Shown piece after piece: positions 21,501-29,763 of a DNA stretch of 64,000 nucleotides; the first letter of the stretch is position 1; the number at the start of each line of letters is the position of its first letter. The DNA is from JAXIPB01 sp045403155. Lineage in GTDB: Bacteria; Actinomycetota; Actinomycetes; Mycobacteriales; Micromonosporaceae. The position numbers and the translations under genes were made by a program. Where the stretch lies: the NCBI GenBank assembly GCA_045403155.1, contig JAXIPB010000088.1:1-64000 (forward strand), read 5' to 3'. Below the pieces are notes generated by a model. The model searched no databases, was not told where the DNA came from, and worked only from the letters and a program-made list of their open reading frames with translations.

Positions 21501-21959
21501 GTGAAGGACACGCAGAAGTCCGCCAAGAGCACCGCCGCGCGATTCACGGGCGAGGAACGAGCCGCGATGAAGGAGCGCGCCCAAGAGCTGAAGGCGACCG
21601 CGCGCCGCAGCCCGCGCGGGAAAGACGCGGACGAGGAAGGCGAGGTGCTCGCGAAGATCGCCGAGATGCCGGAACCCGATCGCGCCATGGCCGAGCGCCT
21701 CCATGCCGTCATCAACGCCAGCGCGCCAGCCCTCTCGCCGAAACTCTGGTACGGCATGCCCGCGTACGCCAAGGACGGCAAGGTCGTCTGCTTCTACCAA
21801 AGCGCGCAGAAGTTCAAAACGAGGTACGCGACGTTCGGCTTCAACGAGGCGGCGAACCTCGACGAAGGCGCAATGTGGCCGACTGCCTTCGCGCTGACGA
21901 AGCTGACCGCCGCCGTCGAGGCAAGGATCGGCGCGCTCGTGAAGAAGGCGGCGAGCTGA
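21501..21959 (+). CDS. DUF1801 (YdhG-like) protein
   Basis: 152 residues, GTG start eight bases after GGAAGG-like sequence. A basic N-terminus (about 50 residues, many Lys/Arg/Glu) precedes the small alpha/beta domain: LHAVINASAPALSPKLWYGMPAYAKDGKVVCFYQ and RYATFGFNEAANLDEG. The family has no proven activity. Gene stands alone between repeats; regulation is not visible. Confidence 0.82.
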   Translation: MKDTQKSAKSTAARFTGEERAAMKERAQELKATARRSPRGKDADEEGEVLAKIAEMPEPDRAMAERLHAVINASAPALSPKLWYGMPAYAKDGKVVCFYQSAQKFKTRYATFGFNEAANLDEGAMWPTAFALTKLTAAVEARIGALVKKAAS

Positions 21960-21987
21960 GGACTGACGAGGTAGCTCAGAGCGGCCC

Positions 21988-22017
21988 TTGACGGGTTAAC
22001 TCTTGCTATATAGAGTT
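21988..22017 (+). promoter_or_regulatory. PadR promoter and autoregulatory inverted repeat
   Basis: TTGACG (21988-21993) and the AT-rich CTATATAGAG segment form a promoter. AACTCT and AGAGTT form a perfect 6-bp inverted repeat around TGCTATAT, covering the -10. Transcription would begin within a few bases of the ATG at 22023, so the mRNA is probably leaderless. Confidence 0.6.
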
Positions 22018-22022
22018 CGGGT

Positions 22023-22349
22023 ATGCCTGGTTCCCGACGCCCGTCTGCGCAGACCATCGCGGTGGTACTGGCGCTGGCCGACGACCCGACCAAGTGGCGG
22101 TATGGCTACGAGCTGTGCCGCATGCTCGATATCCAGGCCGGGTCGATGTATCCGATCCTGATCCGGCTGGCCGACCGCGGGCTATTGGAGACCGCGTGGG
22201 AGCCCGACCCGCCGGCAGGTCGGCCGCCGCGGCATCTGTACCGGCTCACCGGTCCAGGCCGGGCGCTGGCCACCGAGCTGGCCGAGCGGGCCGGGGTCCC
22301 GGTCGCCGGCCCGACCGCGTTGCGCGTCCGGTGGGAGGGCACGGCATGA
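22023..22349 (+). CDS. PadR-family transcriptional regulator
   Basis: 108 residues with the winged-helix PadR domain: YGYELCRMLDIQAGSMYPILIRLADRGLLETAW and PRHLYRLTGPGRALA. The C-terminal dimer helix is short (PadR-s2 type). It overlaps the next gene by ATGA. The inverted repeat over its own promoter suggests autorepression, released by a ligand or stress that also calls for the downstream membrane protein. Confidence 0.9.
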   Translation: MPGSRRPSAQTIAVVLALADDPTKWRYGYELCRMLDIQAGSMYPILIRLADRGLLETAWEPDPPAGRPPRHLYRLTGPGRALATELAERAGVPVAGPTALRVRWEGTA

Positions 22350-23590
22350 ACCGGGCGGGATGGTGGGGCGCGGCGCTGGTGTTCGCCGCCGTCGGCGCCG
22401 GGTACCTGCGGCTGCTGAACTGGTCCAGCCCGCCGTCGAGCGGGGAGAGCCTCAGCTCGTACTGGGTAACCACGCCGGTCCTAGCCGCGCCAGCCGCGAT
22501 CGCTGCCGGGCTGCTGTGGTGTGCCTGGTGGCGGCGGGCCGATGTCCGGCTGTCCGCTATGGACGCTCCCGCGCGGCTGCTGGCCACCGCCGTCGCGACG
22601 CTGCCGGCCGATCGCCGCGACTGGGGGGTGGCGATGGCCGCCGAGTTGGCGCACGTGCCAGATCGCCGGGCGCGGTGGCGATTCGCAGCCGGCGGCGTCC
22701 GCACCGCGGTGTTCCCGCCACGCGGCCATCGGGTGCCGGCGCTTGCGGTCGCAGGCTTGGCCGCCGCGGCGGTGGTCGGCACCGGGTTCGCGGTCGGTCG
22801 CGCGCTGCCGGAGATGCGGGTCCTCGCGGTGACGTTCGTCGGACTGGTTGGCGCCTTGGCCACTGTCGCCATGTCCCGTGCCCGGCGGATCCACCGGCCG
22901 GCGCCGAGCCTGCCCACCTCGGTTGCCGGTTTTGTCGGCGTGGCCGGGTGCATCGCCATCGTCGGGTACTACTTGGCAACCGACGCATCCACCGTTTTGG
23001 ACTCCTCCGCCGCGGTCACATTGGCGGTCGTGCTGGCCGGATGCCTGTGGCTCTCGCTGGCTCCGCCGCGGCCGCTGGCCACCAGCCGGCGCGCCCGCTG
23101 GGTCGGCCTGGCTGCGGGGCTGGCGGTCGCTGCCGGCCTGTTCACGGCGGCTCGACTGAACGATCACGGGGACGACGCAGGCATCGTGTTCTATCTGATT
23201 GGCGCCCCGGTGGCCTCCCTGTTTGTGGCCTCGGCGTTGGTCGCGGCGCTCGATCGGTCGTTCCGGGCTGGACTCCAGGCCGCGGTCTGGACTGTGGTGG
23301 TGACCTGCCTGCTCAGCTTCGCCGTCTTTGTCGTCGAGACAGTCCGCTTCGGTCGCGCCAACGGGGTGTCGCTCCTGGACGGGGAGAGCGGTCCCATCGG
23401 CGAGAACACCGCCCTCCACGCCGCCATAGTCTGGGTTCTCGGCTTCGAGCTGGTATGGGCACTGCCGTTCGGGGTCCTCGGGGCCGGCCTCGGCGCCATC
23501 ATCGAAATCAACAGCAACCGCCCCGGTGCCGCCGCTTCGTCGCCGTCTCCGGTCGGTGCGCCGCGGTTGGCTAAGGACTCCCAACTCTAG
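22346..23590 (+). CDS. multi-pass membrane protein, PadR partner
   Basis: 414 residues from ATG 22346. About nine or ten hydrophobic segments are visible, starting GWWGAALVFAAVGAGYL. A cytoplasmic stretch ATLPADRRDWGVAMAAELAHV is characteristic of membrane proteins linked to PadR genes in actinobacteria. No transport or catalytic motif was recognised. Function is unknown; co-regulation with PadR is supported by the 4-bp overlap. Confidence 0.75.
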   Translation: MNRAGWWGAALVFAAVGAGYLRLLNWSSPPSSGESLSSYWVTTPVLAAPAAIAAGLLWCAWWRRADVRLSAMDAPARLLATAVATLPADRRDWGVAMAAELAHVPDRRARWRFAAGGVRTAVFPPRGHRVPALAVAGLAAAAVVGTGFAVGRALPEMRVLAVTFVGLVGALATVAMSRARRIHRPAPSLPTSVAGFVGVAGCIAIVGYYLATDASTVLDSSAAVTLAVVLAGCLWLSLAPPRPLATSRRARWVGLAAGLAVAAGLFTAARLNDHGDDAGIVFYLIGAPVASLFVASALVAALDRSFRAGLQAAVWTVVVTCLLSFAVFVVETVRFGRANGVSLLDGESGPIGENTALHAAIVWVLGFELVWALPFGVLGAGLGAIIEINSNRPGAAASSPSPVGAPRLAKDSQL

Positions 23591-23680
23591 GTCAACAGTG
23601 TCCGTAGTGGGCCGGGCCGGATGCACCAACACGCCGGCCACCACTCGGCGCGGCTGGGGCGGATGAGGTAGCGTCGCTCG

Positions 23681-24265
23681 GTGCAACCGACCAGACCGCT
23701 GAGAACTCATCGGCTAGTTCTTCGTCGTTGGCAGAACAGCGATCGCGGTCCGTTCGCGGCGCTGAACGCGGACCCCGAGGTGATGGAGCACTTTCCGGCT
23801 CCGCTCACCCACGCCCAGAGCGACGCGATGATCGACCAGATGGAGGCCCATTTCGACGAGCGCGGCTTCGGTCTGTGGGCGCTGGCTATCGCCGACACGG
23901 GACAGTTCATCGGCTTCACCGGACTGTCGACTCCGCGGTTTCCGGGCCATTTCATGCCGGCGATCGAGATCGGTTGGCGGCTGGCCCGCTCAGCGTGGGG
24001 ATTCGGATACGCCAGCGAGGCCGCCCACTGCGCCCTGAGGTTCGGTTTCGAGGAGGCCAACCTGCCGGAGATCGTCTCCTTCACGGCGATCGGTAACGTC
24101 CGTTCCCAGGCCGTGATGTCCCGCATTGGGATGACGCGTGATCCCGCCGATGACTTCGACCATCCACTTGTGCCCGAGGGCAGCCGGCTGCGCCGGCACG
24201 TCCTCTACCGTCTGCCGGCGGAGCGCTGGTTCGCGCAGCTTGAGGCCAGGTCGCAACGTGAGTGA
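23681..24265 (+). CDS. GNAT N-acetyltransferase (RimJ/RimL type)
   Basis: 194 residues, GTG start. RTHRLVLRRWQNSD begins the fold; IEIGWRLARSAWGFGYASEAA is the acetyl-CoA-binding pyrophosphate loop region; IVSFTAIGNVRSQAVMSRIGM is the typical motif B. It acetylates an amine with acetyl-CoA; target unknown. The following lipoprotein gene starts at or just after its stop, so the two may be co-transcribed. Confidence 0.9.
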   Translation: MQPTRPLRTHRLVLRRWQNSDRGPFAALNADPEVMEHFPAPLTHAQSDAMIDQMEAHFDERGFGLWALAIADTGQFIGFTGLSTPRFPGHFMPAIEIGWRLARSAWGFGYASEAAHCALRFGFEEANLPEIVSFTAIGNVRSQAVMSRIGMTRDPADDFDHPLVPEGSRLRRHVLYRLPAERWFAQLEARSQRE

Positions 24266-24297
24266 CAGGACGCCCCGACCAAGGCACCATAACGATT

Positions 24298-25053
24298 GTG
24301 AACCCGCCGCGCGCCGAGATCGCCAGGCGTCTCCTCGTCGCCGGACTGATCCTTTTCCTGGTCGGAGCCGTGGCGGCCTGCGGCGGAGGGCCGGTTGAGC
24401 CCACAGACATCGTCTCCGATACCGACCGGGCCCGCGCGGCGGTACTCAGCGCCGACCCGATCCTCGTCGGCTCCCTCGCGCCGCCCGAGGTACGGCCAGG
24501 CCGCGTCCGGACGGCGAAGCTGGGATGGGATCGCACTGAGGTAAAGGCGAGGCTGTTCGCCCATCACGCTCCCACGGCGGGGGCCGGTCCAAAGGCGGGG
24601 GTTGTCGAGACCTGGGTCGCGGAGACCGTGGGAAAGCTTCGCTCGGGCGGCTGGACGGTCCACTGGACCCTCTGCCTGCCGCCACCCGAGGTCCAGTCGC
24701 CAGGCCAGAGTCCCGGCCCCCAGGCCGGCAACGTCGGCGCCTTGCGCACAGACAGTTGGTACTGGTTCGCGTCCGCGTACAGGATCGATGCCGGCGTGAG
24801 TTACTGGTCCCTGCTCTCGGCGGTGCTCACGAACACTGGCGACGCGTGGGTCGACATCGTTCTTCGCGCCCCGCAGGCCAGCGACCCGCCGGACCTGTTT
24901 CCGGATCGACCCAAGAATCTGCCCGCGGGCGGTACCTGCACCGAGGATGGCAAGGACGCGACAAAGGTGGAGCAGGCCGGAACCCTGGCCATGATCCGCG
25001 AATGGTGGGCATTTCCCGCGCATACCCGGTCTCCCGATCCCGAACGCCGCTGA
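24298..25053 (+). CDS. putative lipoprotein
   Basis: 251 residues from GTG 24298, which places the signal peptide at normal length (RRLLVAGLILFLVGAVAAC); a GTG at 24262 overlapping the GNAT stop would add 12 residues. The lipobox VAAC predicts lipidation and anchoring outside the membrane. The mature part has conserved-looking aromatic patches (DSWYWFASAYRIDAG) and two cysteines, but no family was recognised. Confidence 0.7.
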   Translation: MNPPRAEIARRLLVAGLILFLVGAVAACGGGPVEPTDIVSDTDRARAAVLSADPILVGSLAPPEVRPGRVRTAKLGWDRTEVKARLFAHHAPTAGAGPKAGVVETWVAETVGKLRSGGWTVHWTLCLPPPEVQSPGQSPGPQAGNVGALRTDSWYWFASAYRIDAGVSYWSLLSAVLTNTGDAWVDIVLRAPQASDPPDLFPDRPKNLPAGGTCTEDGKDATKVEQAGTLAMIREWWAFPAHTRSPDPERR

Positions 25054-25213
25054 TCACCCGCTCGGGCAGTGGTGGATCGCCAGGATGGTCGCGGCCGGAC
25101 ATCAGCGCCTTTGTCAACCGCATGGCGCGCACCGAACGGGGGCGCGGCGTCGCCGTGCGCGTCTACTCTGAGTTCGGCCGCCGGGTCCGGGCCAACGCTT
25201 CCGACGGAACCGA

Positions 25214-26365
25214 TCACGGCACGGCGCCGGGACTGCTCGGCACGTCATAGACGCGACGGGCGTTCGCCGCGCCAATCATCTCGGCGCATCTCTTCGCGTC
25301 CTGCTCGGTCCATTCGTCGTCGGCCAGGCCCTCAGCCAGCATGCCCGACAACGCGCGCCGGAAGAGAGTCGCTGCGAGGTAATGAAACTCCGGTAGGCCA
25401 AACGCGTCCGAGGAATAGAGAAACTTGCCGAACGGCGCCAACTCCAATGCCTCGGCGAGGAGGGCGGACGAGCGCCGCCCGACATTGTGCATGGCCAACC
25501 CGACGTCGATGAAGACGTTTGTGAATACCTGCGCGAGGTAGCCCGCCTCCCGGTGATAGGGATAGTTGTGCAGCAGCATCACCGGCACACCAGTCGCCTC
25601 GATGGCCCGCAGCAACCCTGTCAGCAGCAGCGGGTTACAGCGGTGAAGGTCGAGGTCGCGATCGCCGTACCCGACATGCACCTGCACCGGCAGTTCGAGG
25701 TCGATGCCGGCGAAGATGAGGAACCGGTGCAGCACCTCGTCCGCGAGACGCGGCGCGGCGCCGTTGCCTATCGATCCGAGCCATCGGCCCGCCGCCGCCG
25801 TCACCTCCGCGGCGGCGGGGCGGTGATCCTCCAACTCCAGACCGACCCGGTAGGCGGCGATGGACTTCACCGCGATCGCCCCGGCCGACTGTTCGTCGAG
25901 TCGCTCGCGCAGCGCGGCGGCGAAGCCACCGGCCGTGGTCCCCTCGGCCGCCAGCTCCTCCGCGACCCGCTCCAGCCGCAATATGGAGTAGGCCGGGGCG
26001 CCGGCCGCCGTTCCCATCTCGGACGGCGACAGCATGCGCTCCGGCTCGAATCCCGTGTCGACGCAGAGCGCCTCGATGCCGGCACCGCGCAGGAACCGAG
26101 TGGTCACGTCCGAGGTGCCGAGTTCCGCGCGGCGAGTGAGGTAATCGTCCACACTGGCGTGCGGCGCCAGATCGAGTACGGGCGCACACCAGCGGCGTAC
26201 CGCAAGTCCAATGTGGGAGTCGAATAGGCTGCCGCCTGGCCCGGGGCCGGTTGCCTCGGTGAGGAGCGCCTCGAACGCCGGTCGGTCGAGTTCACGCCGA
26301 ATCGTCCCGTGGCAGTGGTGGTCGATCAGGCGCAGCGACTCGATGAACGGCAGCACGGCACTCAC
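25214..26365 (-). CDS. amidohydrolase family 2 protein (FluG N-terminal-like)
   Basis: 383 residues. LIDHHCHGTIRRELDRPAFEALLTEA is the metal-binding start typical of the amidohydrolase half of fungal FluG and related bacterial proteins. Further signs are PVQVHVGYGDRDLDLHRCNP, MLLHNYPYHREAGYLAQ and FLYSSDAFGLPEFHYLAA, which supply His and Asp ligands. It should hydrolyse an amide or gamma-glutamyl compound. It diverges from a glutamine-synthetase-like gene 44 bp away. Confidence 0.87.
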   Translation of the reverse strand: MSAVLPFIESLRLIDHHCHGTIRRELDRPAFEALLTEATGPGPGGSLFDSHIGLAVRRWCAPVLDLAPHASVDDYLTRRAELGTSDVTTRFLRGAGIEALCVDTGFEPERMLSPSEMGTAAGAPAYSILRLERVAEELAAEGTTAGGFAAALRERLDEQSAGAIAVKSIAAYRVGLELEDHRPAAAEVTAAAGRWLGSIGNGAAPRLADEVLHRFLIFAGIDLELPVQVHVGYGDRDLDLHRCNPLLLTGLLRAIEATGVPVMLLHNYPYHREAGYLAQVFTNVFIDVGLAMHNVGRRSSALLAEALELAPFGKFLYSSDAFGLPEFHYLAATLFRRALSGMLAEGLADDEWTEQDAKRCAEMIGAANARRVYDVPSSPGAVP

Positions 26366-26409
26366 CTCGCGCCTACTGTAGTGTCGCGGCAGTTGGGAGG
26401 CGGGCTTCG

Positions 26410-27786
26410 ATGGACCAACTCGAGCGCGAACGGCGGGCGAGCATGGCTCGGGAGGTCGCCGCCGATCTGACCGCGCAGTCGGTGGTCGGGGTCGCGTTGA
26501 CGTGGGTCGACAACTCCGGTATCACCCGGGCCAAGTCGGTGCCGCTCGGCCGCCTCGAACGCGCGGCGGCCTGGGGTGTCGGCGCTTCGCCCGTCTTCGA
26601 CACGTTCCTGGTCGACGACTCAACGGTCATGGGGCGCTTGGCTGGTGGGCCCGTCGGTGATCTGCGGCTGCACCCTGACCTGAGCCGGGTCACGCCATTC
26701 GCGGCGTCTCCGGGATGGGCGTGGGCGCCGGTTGATCGGTACGACCAGGACGGCGCTCCCCACCCACAGGACGCACGCGCCGTCGCCCGGCGCGAGGTCT
26801 CCCGGCTGGCCGGTTCCGGGTTCTCGGTTCGAGCGGCGGTCGAGGTGGAGTGGTGCGTCTCTGCCGGAGACGGCGACGAGTTCATCCCGGCGTGCAACGG
26901 GCCGGCGTACGGAATGACGCGGCTCGTCGAGCTCTCCGATTACCTTCAGGAGTTGCTGACAGCTCTGACGGCAGAGGGACTCTTCGTGGAGCAGATCCAT
27001 CCGGAGTACGCCGCCGGGCAGTTCGAGGTCTCGGTCGCGACCGACGATCCGGTCGGTGCCGCGGACACCCTGGTCCTGGTGCGGGAGACGATCCGTGCGA
27101 TGAGCGCGCGACACGGCATGCGGGCAACGTTCGCCCCGAAGGTGCTCGCCGACGGCGTCGGCAACGGCGGTCACGTCCACCTGAGCCTGTGGCGGGAGGG
27201 CGCGAACCTCATGTCGGGCGGCTCCGGTCGCTATGGGTTGACGCCCACCGGGGAGGCGTTCATCGCAGGGATCCTGGCCCGGCTCCCCGCGCTGCTGGCC
27301 CTGGGAGCGCCGTCGGTGGCGAGCTACCTGCGGCTCATCCCGTCGCATTGGGCCGGCGCCTTCGCGTGTTGGGGCTTGGAGAACCGGGAGGCCGCGATCC
27401 GGTTCATCACCGGCGCGCTCGGCGACCGCGAGACCGCCGCCAATGTCGAGGTGAAGTGCTTCGACGCCGCGGCGAACCCGTACCTGGTGATGGCCGGCCT
27501 ACTCGCGGCCGGTCGGGCCGGTCTGGCCGATGAGGCGACACTGCCGGAGCCGGTCGAGGTCGACCCGGCCTCGCTCAATCCGAGAACTCGCACCCGCCGG
27601 GGCATCCGGGCGCTTCCCAGCACGCTGGAGCAGGCGGTCGTCGCCTTCGAGTCCGATCCGGTGCTGGGCGAGGCGCTCGGCGAGGTGCTCGTGGACACGA
27701 TCGCGGCGGTCCGGCGCGGCGAGATCGCGCTCTTCGCCAACTCTGATGCCGAGACGATCACCGCCCAGACGCGGTGGAGGTACTGA
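26410..27786 (+). CDS. glutamine synthetase-like gamma-glutamyl ligase
   Basis: 458 residues; ATG after GGGAGG. The glutamine synthetase fold is clear: VEVEWCV and EYAAGQFEVS (metal glutamates), GNGGHVHLSLW (ATP/ammonia site), NREAAIRF and VEVKCFDAAANPYL. It is longer and more divergent than true GlnA, and fits the GlnA3/GlnA4 or FluG-type ligases that attach glutamate to amines. With the divergent amidohydrolase it may form a ligate-then-hydrolyse pathway for an amine. Followed 20 bp later by a cyclase gene. Confidence 0.88.
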   Translation: MDQLERERRASMAREVAADLTAQSVVGVALTWVDNSGITRAKSVPLGRLERAAAWGVGASPVFDTFLVDDSTVMGRLAGGPVGDLRLHPDLSRVTPFAASPGWAWAPVDRYDQDGAPHPQDARAVARREVSRLAGSGFSVRAAVEVEWCVSAGDGDEFIPACNGPAYGMTRLVELSDYLQELLTALTAEGLFVEQIHPEYAAGQFEVSVATDDPVGAADTLVLVRETIRAMSARHGMRATFAPKVLADGVGNGGHVHLSLWREGANLMSGGSGRYGLTPTGEAFIAGILARLPALLALGAPSVASYLRLIPSHWAGAFACWGLENREAAIRFITGALGDRETAANVEVKCFDAAANPYLVMAGLLAAGRAGLADEATLPEPVEVDPASLNPRTRTRRGIRALPSTLEQAVVAFESDPVLGEALGEVLVDTIAAVRRGEIALFANSDAETITAQTRWRY

Positions 27787-27806
27787 CGCCCGGTAGCGTC
27801 GGCGGC

Positions 27807-28748
27807 ATGAGCGACGAGCACCGCGTGCGATTCGATGCAGACGTGACCTTCGCCAACGGTGGTGGGTTGCAGGCACAGGACTTCAGACTGGACATCCCCG
27901 GGGAGGACATCTCCGACGAAGACCTGGCCGCTCTGTTCGTACGGCATCTCGGTCTTCTCATGGTCGACCGGGTACGGATCAGCGGGCGGACGATACTTCG
28001 TGAGGCGCACAAAGGTTCGCGTCCCGGCCCAGACGGCGTGGCCGCGGTCGCCGGTGAGGCCCGCAGACTGGTTGAGCTCAGCCACCCGATCCATCATGGA
28101 ATGATCACCTTCCCGGGCTTACCTGGCCCCGAGATCAGTGACCACCTCAGTCGCGCGGACTCTCGATCGCATTATACGGAAGGCACCGAGTTCCACATCG
28201 GACGAATCTCCATGGTCGCGAACACCGGCACCTATCTCGACACCCCGGCGCATCGTTTCGCCGACGGCGACGACCTTGCCGCGACCGCGCTGGCCCGGAT
28301 GGCCGACCTGCCCGGTGTGGTCGTGCGTCTGCCCGATGGGGTGGCGGCGGTGGACGCTCTCATGCTCGCCCCGTACGAGGTCGCGGATCGTGCGGTGCTG
28401 ATCCACGGCGGATGGGACCGGCACTGGGGCACGCCGACGTATGGCGCGGGGGGGCACCCGTACCTCACCGCCGACGGCGCGGCGCTGCTCGCTGAGCACG
28501 GCGCCGCGCTCGTAGGCATCGACTCGGTGAATATCGACGACATGACCGACGGCACTCGTCCGGCCCATACCACGCTGCTTCGACACGGGATCCCCATCGT
28601 CGAACACCTGCGCGGACTCGGCGGACTGCCACCGACGGGCTTCCGATTCCACGCCGCCCCGCCGATGGTGGCGGGGATGGGCACCTTTCCGGTGCGGGCC
28701 TACGCGATCGTGACCGCCGCCCATTCACCGGCAGCGATCAAGGACTAA
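27807..28748 (+). CDS. cyclase/formamidase-family protein with an extra N-terminal domain
   Basis: 313 residues from ATG 27807. Residues 1-75 (VRFDADVTFANGGGLQAQDFR, LGLLMVDRVRISGRTI) resemble a small protein usually encoded separately beside cyclases. The rest is the kynurenine-formamidase-like cyclase: LSHPIHHGMITFPG, MVANTGTYLDTPAHRFADG (HxGTHxDxPxH-type metal motif, here NTGTYLDTPAH) and GIDSVNIDD. It hydrolyses amides or lactones. Probably in an operon with the ligase upstream. Its stop overlaps the convergent BKACE gene by 4 bp. Confidence 0.85.
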   Translation: MSDEHRVRFDADVTFANGGGLQAQDFRLDIPGEDISDEDLAALFVRHLGLLMVDRVRISGRTILREAHKGSRPGPDGVAAVAGEARRLVELSHPIHHGMITFPGLPGPEISDHLSRADSRSHYTEGTEFHIGRISMVANTGTYLDTPAHRFADGDDLAATALARMADLPGVVVRLPDGVAAVDALMLAPYEVADRAVLIHGGWDRHWGTPTYGAGGHPYLTADGAALLAEHGAALVGIDSVNIDDMTDGTRPAHTTLLRHGIPIVEHLRGLGGLPPTGFRFHAAPPMVAGMGTFPVRAYAIVTAAHSPAAIKD

Positions 28749-29557
28749 CGGCCGTGGTCTCGCGATCGTGGCCGGGCCGCGCCCCACTCCTGTAATGCGA
28801 GCCGCACCAGGTGGGCGTTGTCGCTGACCGCCTCACCCGACGGTCCAACGACGGTGTCCTCGAGGCCGATTCGCGTCGGGAGGCCGAGTCGGCCGGCATG
28901 GGCGACCAATGGCCAGCATGCGGCGCCCTCGCCATGCAACAGCCGCGGGCCGACAGCGGCGACCTCGTCAAGCCTGGCCAGAACCGCGTCAGCGATAGCT
29001 TCTGCCTCATCTCGCGGTGTATTGATGATCTCCACCAGGATCCTCGCCCATCTCACGGCCCACCCGACACCAGCCAGCCGATCGGCGTCATCGACCGACC
29101 AGACACCCGCCTCAACCGCGATGCCGGCCCGGTGCAATGCCTCGACGAGCTCGGCGAAACCCGGTTCGCTGACGTTCGCGGAGGCGAAGTCTGGTCGGCC
29201 GTCCGGCGGCATCGTGGCCCATCGAGCCACCATCTCCTGCCGCGCCCAGACATCACCGTCGCAGATCCAGAGTCCGGTGGACACCCCCACCGGAGTGCCG
29301 AGGCAGGCCTCGCGCACAGCGCTCACGGCTGCCGCCACGTCGAGGGATCGCAGCGACTCCCGGCCGTCGGCGTCGCGCGGGTGCAGGTGCACCGCCTCGG
29401 CGCCCGCGGCGACCGCGCTCGCCGATGCCGCGGCCAGCTCGCGCGGTGTGCAGGGGACGGCTGGGTGCTCCTCGCGCCGTCGCCCACCGTTGAGGCACAC
29501 CTTGATCCGCTCAACCACCCGTGTCTCCTCGCCCTGGCTGCCGGGCACCAAGGTCAT
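28745..29557 (-). CDS. BKACE-family beta-keto acid cleavage enzyme
   Basis: About 255-270 residues; the likely start is the GTG encoding VERIKVCLNGG. KVCLNGGRRREEHPAVPCTP and VHLHPRDADGRESL give the zinc-binding HxH of the 3-keto-5-aminohexanoate cleavage family; GVSTGLWICDG and RIGLEDTV match later motifs. These enzymes condense a beta-keto acid with acetyl-CoA and split it. Being convergent with the ligase-cyclase genes, it may belong to the same catabolic route; substrate not determined. Confidence 0.87.
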   Translation of the reverse strand: MTLVPGSQGEETRVVERIKVCLNGGRRREEHPAVPCTPRELAAASASAVAAGAEAVHLHPRDADGRESLRSLDVAAAVSAVREACLGTPVGVSTGLWICDGDVWARQEMVARWATMPPDGRPDFASANVSEPGFAELVEALHRAGIAVEAGVWSVDDADRLAGVGWAVRWARILVEIINTPRDEAEAIADAVLARLDEVAAVGPRLLHGEGAACWPLVAHAGRLGLPTRIGLEDTVVGPSGEAVSDNAHLVRLALQEWGAARPRSRDHGR

Positions 29558-29567
29558 CGCAAGTGTT

Positions 29568-29640
29568 CATCACTTGCCCGGTCAGGTCGAATCCAATCAG
29601 GCGCGTGTCGGACACTCGCGGCGCCGTCTGCAAGCCGGAT
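29568..29640. repeat. dispersed repeat family B, copy 1
   Basis: CAAGTG, CACTTGCCCGGTCAGGTCG and GTGTCGGACACTCGCG occur in the gap. Related text recurs near 41322-41390 and 61298-61358. Confidence 0.65.
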
Positions 29641-29763
29641 GCAAACCCTCTCGCCGACCCTGGGCATAAGACACGGCGAACGTCAAGGTCGTCGGCCAGA
29701 CGATCTTCCGCGTGGCCGCTGGCCCACGGGCCGGCCGACCGAGACAGCGAGGGCGGCACGATA

